Positions 54,234-60,114 of a DNA stretch of 60,114 nt are shown here, in pieces. This DNA comes from Candidatus Avibacteroides excrementipullorum (GTDB lineage Bacteria > Bacteroidota > Bacteroidia > Bacteroidales > Bacteroidaceae), in the NCBI GenBank assembly GCA_018711405.1, contig DVIH01000067.1:1-60114 (forward strand). Reading direction: 5' to 3'. The position numbers and the translations under genes are program-made. The notes under the pieces were generated by a model. It had not been told where the DNA came from, did no database searches, and worked only from the letters and a program-made list of their open reading frames with translations. Positions within the stretch are counted from its first letter, which is position 1. Every line of letters starts with the position of its first letter.

Positions 54234-54293
54234 CCGAGCAAGCAGAAAAGAGAAGTTTCCGTATTTCCAATTTCAATGATCAATTAAAACAAT

Positions 54294-57263
54294 ATGAAGA
54301 TAAGACTGAGCAAAGTAATCAAAGATTTGAACGTGGGTATGTCCACAGTTGTAGAATACCTGCAAAAAAACGGTTTCGGCATAGAAGCTGACGCCAACCC
54401 CAACACGCAAATTTCAGAAGAACAATACGAAGCGTTAAGGAAAGAATTCAGCAAAGACAAAAACATAAAGAAACAGTCGGACATAATTTCATTTGAAAGA
54501 CAAAACAAAGAAAAAAACAAGAAAAGCACAGTCGCAATAGAGGGTTACGAAGAAAAACAGGACTCGAAAGAGAAAGCGGAAATGATAAAGACGGAAATCC
54601 CGAAAGAACAGATGCTGAAACTGAAACCTGTCGGCAAGATAAACCTTGACGAACACAACAACCCTATAAAAAAAGAAGAAAAGACCGGGCAAACAGCCAA
54701 AACGTCTCCGGACAATATCGGCAAAAGCAATGAGTCCAAAACCGTTGAGAAGAACGATGGGCAGGCTCAGACCGCCGAAACTCATCCGACAGAGGCTGAC
54801 AACAAGGAGACACCATCATCACAACAAACCAAGACAAACACAGTGACTGAACAAAAACAACAGGAAGACGGACAAGCAGAATCCGACAAACAGACGCGCA
54901 CGGCCGAAACCGGCGAAACGACAGAAAAAGACGTCTACAAGATACACAGTCAAGGCGGCAGCGGACTGAAACTCAACGTGGTCGGACAAATAGATCTGGA
55001 CTCTATCAACCAGTCGACAAGACCCAAAAAGAAAAGCAAAGAAGAAAAGAAAAAAGAAAGGGAAGAGAAAGACAGGTTAAAAGCGGAACAACGCAAAAAA
55101 TACAAAGAAAACAGCCCCGCGAAAGACTTCAGACCGGAAGACAAACAGTCATCAGACCAGCATGACAAGTTTGACAACGATGCCGACAAGAAAAACAAGA
55201 AAAAAAGGAACAGGATAAACAAAGAGAAGATCGACATAAACAATGTCGGCAGTTTTGTCCCACAGAAAAAAGCCAACAATGCAGGCAAGCCGCAACAACA
55301 GCAGCCGAACGAGAAAGCCGTCCCTAAACACAAAATGAAAAAACTCCCGCCAAAACCGGAAGTAAACGAAGAGGACGTAGCAAAACAGGTAAAAGAAACA
55401 CTCGCAAGACTGACATCGAAAGGCAAGAGCAAGGCCTCAAAATACAGAAAAGAAAAGAGAGAGAACGTGATGAACAAAATCCAGGAAATGGAAAGCCATG
55501 AAATGGAAGAAAGCAAAGTTCTCAAACTCACAGAATTCGTTACAGCCAACGAACTTGCAAACATGATGAACATCTCCGTCAACCAGGTCATATCCACATG
55601 CATGAGCATAGGAATAATGGTATCCATCAACCAAAGACTCGATGCGGAAACCATAAACCTCGTTGCCGAAGAGTTCGGATTCAAGACTGAATACGTAAGC
55701 GCATCGGTTGCACAAGCCGTAGCCGAAGAAGAAGACAAGGCAGAAGACCTGCAACCAAGAGCACCGATCGTAACAGTAATGGGACACGTGGATCACGGAA
55801 AGACATCGCTGCTCGACTACATCAGAAAATCGAATGTCATAGCCGGAGAGGCCGGCGGCATCACGCAGCACATAGGCGCATACAATGTCACACTCGATGA
55901 CGGCAGGAAAATAACATTCCTCGACACTCCGGGACACGAGGCATTCACGGCAATGCGTGCACGCGGAGCAAAGGTGACAGATATCGCCATCATAATAGTT
56001 GCAGCCGATGACGATGTGATGCCACAGACCAAAGAAGCCATAAACCATGCGGCAGCGGCAGGAGTGCCCATAGTGTTTGCCATAAACAAGATAGACAAAC
56101 CGCATGCCAACCCCGACAAGATAAAAGAAGCGCTTGCCAACATGAACTATCTGGTTGAAGAATGGGGAGGAAAATACCAATCGCAAGACATATCCGCAAA
56201 AAAAGGCACAGGCGTAAATGACCTGCTGGAAAAAGTCCTGCTCGAAGCCGAAATGCTCGACCTGAAAGCCAACCCCGACAGGAAAGCCACCGGTTCCATA
56301 ATAGAATCCACGCTCGACAAAGGACGGGGATATGTGGCGACAGTGCTGGTATCGAACGGAACCCTGAAAATGGGCGACATTGTTCTTGCGGGAACCAACT
56401 ACGGCAAGATAAAAGCCATGTTCAACGAGCGTAACCAAAGGATAACGCAGGCAGGCCCGTCAGAACCGGCATTGATTTTGGGACTCAACGGTGCACCGGC
56501 AGCCGGAGACACATTCCATGTGATAGAGACAGAACAGGAAGCAAGGGAGATAGCCAACAAACGCGAACAACTGCAAAGAGAGCAAGGACTCAGAACAAGA
56601 AAGATACTTACCCTCGATGAAGTGGGACGCCGCCTTGCACTCGGATCGTTCAAAGAACTCAACATCATAGTCAAGGGAGACGTAGACGGCTCTATCGAAG
56701 CACTCTCCGACTCACTCATCAAGCTCTCCACAGAGACCATACAGGTGAACGTCATACACAAGGCTGTGGGACAGATTTCAGAATCGGATGTGGCTCTCGC
56801 AACGGCATCAGATGCCATCATCATAGGTTTCCAGGTACGTCCTTCGGCAGCCGCACGCAAATTTGCCGAGCAGGAAGGCGTGGAAATAAGGCTGTACTCC
56901 ATAATATATGATGCCATAGAAGAAGTCAAGGCCGCAATGGAAGGCATGCTGGCACCAGAAGTCAAGGAACAGGTAACGTCAACCATAGAAGTCAAGGAAG
57001 TATTCCACATATCGAAAGTGGGAATGGTGGCCGGAGCAGTTGTAAAAGACGGAAAAGTGAAACGCACCGACAAAGCAAGACTTGTCAGAGACGGCATAGT
57101 GATCTATACCGGTGCGATAAACGCCTTGAAACGATTCAAAGACGACGTGAAAGAGGTTGCAGTCAACTATGAATGCGGCATAAGCCTTACAAACTGCAAC
57201 GATCTGAAAGTGGGCGACATCATAGAGACTTATGAAGAAATAGAAGTAAAGCAAACGCTATAA
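54294..57263 (+). CDS. infB: Translation initiation factor IF-2
   Basis: 989-residue GTPase that brings initiator tRNA to the ribosome. The N-terminus has an IF2_N domain ([20 protein letters not shown]). A long charged, Lys/Glu/Gln-rich low-complexity region of about 330 residues follows, then a second IF2_N-like domain ([20 protein letters not shown]). The G domain begins about residue 495 with [32 protein letters not shown] and [17 protein letters not shown]-terminal domains are complete. The long N-terminal part is typical of Bacteroidetes. Confidence 0.97.
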   Translation: MKIRLSKVIKDLNVGMSTVVEYLQKNGFGIEADANPNTQISEEQYEALRKEFSKDKNIKKQSDIISFERQNKEKNKKSTVAIEGYEEKQDSKEKAEMIKTEIPKEQMLKLKPVGKINLDEHNNPIKKEEKTGQTAKTSPDNIGKSNESKTVEKNDGQAQTAETHPTEADNKETPSSQQTKTNTVTEQKQQEDGQAESDKQTRTAETGETTEKDVYKIHSQGGSGLKLNVVGQIDLDSINQSTRPKKKSKEEKKKEREEKDRLKAEQRKKYKENSPAKDFRPEDKQSSDQHDKFDNDADKKNKKKRNRINKEKIDINNVGSFVPQKKANNAGKPQQQQPNEKAVPKHKMKKLPPKPEVNEEDVAKQVKETLARLTSKGKSKASKYRKEKRENVMNKIQEMESHEMEESKVLKLTEFVTANELANMMNISVNQVISTCMSIGIMVSINQRLDAETINLVAEEFGFKTEYVSASVAQAVAEEEDKAEDLQPRAPIVTVMGHVDHGKTSLLDYIRKSNVIAGEAGGITQHIGAYNVTLDDGRKITFLDTPGHEAFTAMRARGAKVTDIAIIIVAADDDVMPQTKEAINHAAAAGVPIVFAINKIDKPHANPDKIKEALANMNYLVEEWGGKYQSQDISAKKGTGVNDLLEKVLLEAEMLDLKANPDRKATGSIIESTLDKGRGYVATVLVSNGTLKMGDIVLAGTNYGKIKAMFNERNQRITQAGPSEPALILGLNGAPAAGDTFHVIETEQEAREIANKREQLQREQGLRTRKILTLDEVGRRLALGSFKELNIIVKGDVDGSIEALSDSLIKLSTETIQVNVIHKAVGQISESDVALATASDAIIIGFQVRPSAAARKFAEQEGVEIRLYSIIYDAIEEVKAAMEGMLAPEVKEQVTSTIEVKEVFHISKVGMVAGAVVKDGKVKRTDKARLVRDGIVIYTGAINALKRFKDDVKEVAVNYECGISLTNCNDLKVGDIIETYEEIEVKQTL

Positions 57264-57288
57264 CAGGAAACAAAACCCTGATATCATA

Positions 57289-57329
57289 AAAAAGGCACGT
57301 CCGCTGCAAAGTTCCGGACGTGCCTTTTT
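57289..57329. terminator. Bidirectional terminator between infB and the HAD gene
   Basis: A 15-bp perfect stem, AAAAAGGCACGTCCG (57289-57303) and CGGACGTGCCTTTTT (57315-57329), with an 11-nt loop. A-runs and T-runs on both sides allow termination in both directions, for infB (plus) and the HAD gene (minus). Confidence 0.9.
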
Positions 57330-57348
57330 ATTTCTTCGGGCATCGGAA

Positions 57349-57756
57349 TCACCTCTGCCACCACTTTTTCTTCTTCTCACGGGCAGGCTCCGTGCCGCAT
57401 ACGTCATACCACGACAACTTCTCGTTTATCATCCTGTAGATAATCCCCCAGTCGGGCAGCCCTCCCAGGTTCTTGTCGTCTATAAAGACATCGGCATTTA
57501 TCTTTCGGGTAAAATCAGAGTTGCCATGCTTTTCTTCCTGATAATTGCCGTTGACAGCATAAAACTCCACTCCCCTTTTCCGGCAATACTCCACAGCTTC
57601 ATCCAACAGCTTGCCTTCCCTCACCGTCCACAGCACAAGCCTGTGCCTGTCTTCTATAAGTTTCTTCAGCGTCTCTATGGCAAAAGGGACCTCCCTGCCT
57701 ATCTCCGGATACCTGTGTTCCACTATCGTCCCGTCGAAATCTACAGCTATGACCAT
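57349..57756 (-). CDS. HAD-superfamily phosphatase-like protein (BT0820-type)
   Basis: 135 residues, cytoplasmic. Motif I is VIAVDFDGTIVEH with DFDGT at 6-10. Motif II region is LVLWTVREGKLLDEAVEYCR (WTVREG), and motif III/IV is ADVFIDDKNLGGLPDWGIIY. The size and the conserved IDDKNLGG match the Bacteroides BT0820 family of small HAD enzymes without a cap domain. A phosphatase function is inferred. The C-terminal KKKKWWQR tail is unusual. It follows ugd by 26 bp and is probably co-transcribed. Confidence 0.88.
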   Translation of the reverse strand: MVIAVDFDGTIVEHRYPEIGREVPFAIETLKKLIEDRHRLVLWTVREGKLLDEAVEYCRKRGVEFYAVNGNYQEEKHGNSDFTRKINADVFIDDKNLGGLPDWGIIYRMINEKLSWYDVCGTEPAREKKKKWWQR

Positions 57757-57782
57757 ATTGAAAATCTGATTACATTATTGCA

Positions 57783-59099
57783 TTACTCTATTCCTATCCC
57801 TTTATATTCAAAGCCCATGCCGAGCAACTCCGACGGCACATAAATGTTACGCCCGTCAATGACCAGCCTCCTCCTCATGGTTTCCTTGAGCAACGGCCAA
57901 GAGGGAAGCCTGAACATCTTCCACTCAGTCAGCACCAGCAAAGCATCGGCTCCGTCTACGGCATCATACATGTCTTTCGCGTATGTCACAGCATCTCCCA
58001 GCCTGCGCCTGCATTCCTGCATGGCCACAGGGTCATACACCTTGACAGTGCATCCCGCCTTTCTCAAAAGGTCTATCGTGACCAGCGATGCCGCCTCGCG
58101 CATGTCGTCTGTCTCAGGCTTGAAAGCAAGCCCCCACAAGGCGATAACCTTTCCGGCAAGATTGCCATCGAAAGCCTTTTCCAGCTTCTTGAATACCACC
58201 GACTTCTGGTTCTCATTGACCGCCTCCACAGCCCTGAGCACTTTCATGTCATAGCCATGCTTCTCGGCTGTCTTGACCAAAGCCTTTACGTCTTTAGGGA
58301 AACAACTGCCTCCATATCCGCAGCCGGGATAAAGGAATTTGGTGCCGATGCGCGTATCGGAACCTATCCCGAGCCTCACCATATTTATATCGGCACCGAC
58401 CAGTTCGCAAAGATTGGCGATGTCGTTCATGAAACTAATCCTTGTGGCAAGCATAGAGTTGGCCGCATATTTTATCATCTCGGCGGAAGGTATATCGGTG
58501 AATATCACACGCAGATTGTTCAGCAGAAACGGCCTGTAGAGCCTTGTCATCAGTTCCTTCGCCCTGTCGGTCTCCACACCCACAATCACCCTGTCGGGAC
58601 TCATGAAATCCTTCACTGCATTGCCCTCTTTCAGGAACTCCGGATTGGAAGCCACATCAAACGGTATGTCCACACCGCGCTTGTCCAGCTCCTCCTGCAC
58701 AATCTTTTTCACAAGCCCGGCAGTGCCGACGGGCACAGTCGATTTCGTCACAATCATCAGATACCTGTTCATGTAGTGGCCCACCGTGCGCGCCACGTCC
58801 ATCACATAACTCAGGTCGGCGCTGCCGTCCTCATCGGGCGGCGTACCCACCGCACTGAACACCATTTCCACATCATTGATGCATTCGCGTATGTCGGTAG
58901 TGAATTTCAGCCGCCCGTCCTTATAGTTTCTCACCACAATCTCTTCCAATCCGGGTTCATAGATAGGTATCGTCCCGTTCCTGAGATTTTCTATTTTCCG
59001 CGCATCTATATCCACGCATGTCACATTCACACCCATTTCCGCGAAACATGCACCGGAAACAAGTCCCACATACCCGGTGCCGACTATAGCTATATTCAT
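57783..59099 (-). CDS. ugd: UDP-glucose 6-dehydrogenase
   Basis: 438-residue NAD-dependent enzyme oxidising UDP-glucose to UDP-glucuronate for capsule or glycan synthesis. The Rossmann start MNIAIVGTGYVGLVSGACFA, the substrate loop ASNPEFLKEGNAVKDFMSPD and the catalytic Cys265 in GYGGSCFPKDVKALV are intact. The C-terminal domain has WGLAFKPETDDMREAAS. No other capsule gene is adjacent in the window. It follows the truncated HTH gene by only 6 bp. Confidence 0.96.
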   Translation of the reverse strand: MNIAIVGTGYVGLVSGACFAEMGVNVTCVDIDARKIENLRNGTIPIYEPGLEEIVVRNYKDGRLKFTTDIRECINDVEMVFSAVGTPPDEDGSADLSYVMDVARTVGHYMNRYLMIVTKSTVPVGTAGLVKKIVQEELDKRGVDIPFDVASNPEFLKEGNAVKDFMSPDRVIVGVETDRAKELMTRLYRPFLLNNLRVIFTDIPSAEMIKYAANSMLATRISFMNDIANLCELVGADINMVRLGIGSDTRIGTKFLYPGCGYGGSCFPKDVKALVKTAEKHGYDMKVLRAVEAVNENQKSVVFKKLEKAFDGNLAGKVIALWGLAFKPETDDMREAASLVTIDLLRKAGCTVKVYDPVAMQECRRRLGDAVTYAKDMYDAVDGADALLVLTEWKMFRLPSWPLLKETMRRRLVIDGRNIYVPSELLGMGFEYKGIGIE

Positions 59100-59105
59100 A
59101 AACGA

Positions 59106-59450
59106 TTATCTGCTAAAATTAAATATATGAACAAGTCGCAAAGATAACACAAGCAAACGATAGTATGAATGATTGAACAATTTAAAATCTTCCGACTCTG
59201 CATTCTTTTCGGCTGCGGAAAGAATCCCTCTGTCCTCTATCTGCTTCTTGTATTTCTCAAGTCCGTACAAACCGGGCCTTATCTTGCACATGCCTTTAGC
59301 CTGCTGCACTATCCGGCGAATGCTTGCAAACGGAGTTTTCGTATTCCATTTGCAATCTTTTATCTTGAAAACTTCCCCGTTCAGCTCACCCAAAGTTGCA
59401 ACTCCGCCAAGTCTCTCCAACGTCTCGATAACTGCTTCATACTGTTTCAT
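59106..59450 (-). CDS. Truncated HARE-HTH-type protein
   Basis: 114 residues. The first about 65 form a winged helix like the HARE-HTH domain (AVIETLERLGGVATLGELNG, WNTKTPFASIRRIVQQAKGM, IRPGLYGLEKYKKQIED). In related full-length Bacteroidetes proteins, as I know them, the segment FNHSYY leads into a nuclease-like domain; here FNHSYYRLLVLSLRLVHIFN ends after only 20 more residues, directly before ugd. This suggests loss of the C-terminal part by deletion or frameshift. A promoter-like pair (TTTG complement of 59508-59511, 21 bp, TATATTTG complement of 59479-59486) lies upstream and could drive ugd as well. Confidence 0.6.
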   Translation of the reverse strand: MKQYEAVIETLERLGGVATLGELNGEVFKIKDCKWNTKTPFASIRRIVQQAKGMCKIRPGLYGLEKYKKQIEDRGILSAAEKNAESEDFKLFNHSYYRLLVLSLRLVHIFNFSR

Positions 59451-59478
59451 GAAATTTCAAAATTTATCATCCGAAAGG

Positions 59479-59511
59479 CAAATATAATAAAAAATCCCTC
59501 CGCACGGCAAA
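59479..59511 (-). promoter_or_regulatory. Bacteroidetes promoter upstream of the HTH-ugd-HAD genes
   Basis: Complement gives TTTG (59508-59511), 21 bp, TATATTTG (59479-59486), 29 bp upstream of the HTH gene ATG. Perfect boxes. Confidence 0.8.
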
Positions 59512-59576
59512 CGCCATGCAGCAGAGGAAAAGCCGCACCGGCAAATGCTTCACATACGGCACGACACAAACCCTGA

Positions 59577-59667
59577 AAAGGATGTGCGCCATCTTCGCCC
59601 GGGATGTACGCCATCCTTGCCGGGGATCGGCTCGATCATGACCGAAGACCGAGCCGATCCCCGGCGG
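59577..59667. repeat. Modular 22-bp-period repeat element, copy E
   Basis: Units start at 59581 (GATGTGCGCCATC), 59603 (GATGTACGCCATC), 59625 (GATCGGCTCGATC) and 59647 (GACCGAGCCGATC): 22-bp register, order X, X, Y', Y. The first spacer is TTCGCCCGG. The left edge is CTGAAAAG, the right edge CCCCGGCGGCGATAAAA. It lies between the HTH gene and the tRNA-Glu genes in a 400-bp stretch with no other gene. Confidence 0.88.
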
Positions 59668-59775
59668 CGATAAAACCGACACGCAGAGAAGAAATCGCAG
59701 AGCAGAGCAGCATTCGCGCAAATCATTGCAAACCACATATTTAGACACAACGTTCCACGGAAAATATGCACAACT

Positions 59776-59807
59776 GTTGCACAAACGAAAAAAACATATT
59801 ATCTTTG
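59776..59807 (+). promoter_or_regulatory. Promoter of the first tRNA-Glu gene
   Basis: GTTG (59776-59779), 20 bp, TATCTTTG (59800-59807). Start near 59814, 44 nt before the mature tRNA. Confidence 0.8.
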
Positions 59808-59857
59808 CACCGCAAAAGAAAAAACGGCAAAATTTCTTCATTTGCAAAAAAGAGGAA

Positions 59858-59929
59858 GGCCCATTCGTCTATCGGCTAGGACGCAAGATTTTCATTCTTG
59901 AAAGAGGAGTTCGATTCTCCTATGGGCTA
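59858..59929 (+). tRNA. tRNA-Glu (anticodon UUC)
   Basis: 72-nt cloverleaf: acceptor GGCCCAT/ATGGGCT (first pair G.U), D-stem GTCT/GGAC, anticodon stem CAAGA/TCTTG with loop TTTTCAT (anticodon TTC), T-arm AGGAG-TTCGATT-CTCCT, discriminator A at 59929. CCA is not encoded. A terminator follows. Confidence 0.96.
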
Positions 59930-59940
59930 CAGAGAGACAA

Positions 59941-59977
59941 CAGTCATGCCGCCTTGACACGGGGCGGCTGTTTTTTT
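59941..59977 (+). terminator. Terminator of the first tRNA-Glu gene
   Basis: GCCGCC (59948-59953)/GGCGGC (59963-59968) stem extended by a CAG/CTG clamp and followed by TTTTTTT. Confidence 0.85.
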
Positions 59978-59998
59978 CAAAAAAAAGAGTGCGATAAA

Positions 59999-60030
59999 TT
60001 TGTCTATATGAAATATTGGACATATCTTTG
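59999..60030 (+). promoter_or_regulatory. Promoter of the second tRNA-Glu gene
   Basis: TTTG (59999-60002), 20 bp, TATCTTTG (60023-60030). A textbook Bacteroidetes promoter located 18 bp before the mature tRNA. Confidence 0.85.
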
Positions 60031-60048
60031 CACCCGCTATAGAATTAA

Positions 60049-60114
60049 GGCCCATTCGTCTATCGGCTAGGACGCAAGATTTTCATTCTTGAAAGAGGAG
60101 TTCGATTCTCCTAT
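60049..60114 (+). tRNA. tRNA-Glu (anticodon UUC), second copy, cut by window end
   Basis: The 66 visible bases are identical to the first tRNA-Glu copy, including the TTTTCAT anticodon loop; the last six bases (acceptor 3' strand and discriminator) lie outside the window. Confidence 0.93.

Overview
The window is chromosomal DNA from an anaerobic gut-type bacterium of the order Bacteroidales; I cannot name the genus. The evidence is a SusC/SusD pair, secreted proteins with type IX-style tails, a Na+-pumping methylmalonyl-CoA decarboxylase operon, SufBCDS, NusA and IF-2 of the Bacteroidetes kind, and repeated promoters of the Bacteroidetes form TTTG - about 20 bp - TAnnTTTG.

Layout. 1-4810 (minus): a SusC/SusD outer-membrane uptake pair, SusD cut by the window edge. 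5438-7048 (minus): PEP carboxykinase. 7351-9900: a small lipoprotein facing a DNA2/NAM7-type helicase. 10024-14790 (minus): mmdB-C-E-D-A plus methylmalonyl-CoA epimerase, followed by an oxaloacetate-decarboxylase-alpha-like protein at 15053-16825. With PEP carboxykinase these outline carbon flow from PEP through oxaloacetate and succinate to propionate, with decarboxylation driving Na+ export. 16993-17767: an HU-like protein and a coiled-coil partner. 18073-25914: three secreted proteins with type IX-like tails, and a rubredoxin. 26472-29182: metK and two DUF4097-like genes, the first truncated. 29219-35120 (minus): cvpA-sufB-sufC-sufD-sufS-thioesterase. 35853-38884 (minus): an amidohydrolase/flavin reductase/AraC operon headed by a deletion-fusion remnant. 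39312-49398 (plus): miaB, a lipoprotein, purD, and a chain of overlapping genes (membrane protein, mnmD, metal-binding protein, ABC ATPase, M16 peptidase), then an orphan DNA methyltransferase. 49663-52308: MATE pump, YgjP-type peptidase, small membrane protein. 52450-57263 (plus): rimP-nusA-infB. 57349-59450 (minus): HAD protein, UDP-glucose dehydrogenase and a truncated HTH gene. 59858-60114: two tRNA-Glu genes.

The most unusual signal is a family of five intergenic elements (about 7852, 26147, 35612, 51016 and 59577). Each is built from 13-bp imperfect palindromes of two types (GATGTRCGCCATC and GACCGAGCCGATC, each in either orientation) whose starts lie exactly 22 bp apart. Order and orientation of the units differ in every copy, while the 22-bp register and the A-rich ends are kept. 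No known feature class fits.

Other points of interest: a probable attenuator/riboswitch-like leader before the MATE gene, a candidate small RNA near 35.4 kb, a deletion fusion of an aldo/keto reductase start to a cupin end, a biotin-domain protein lacking its biotinyl lysine, and evidence that one inversion of about 22 kb split an ancestral rimP-nusA-infB-cvpA-suf cluster.
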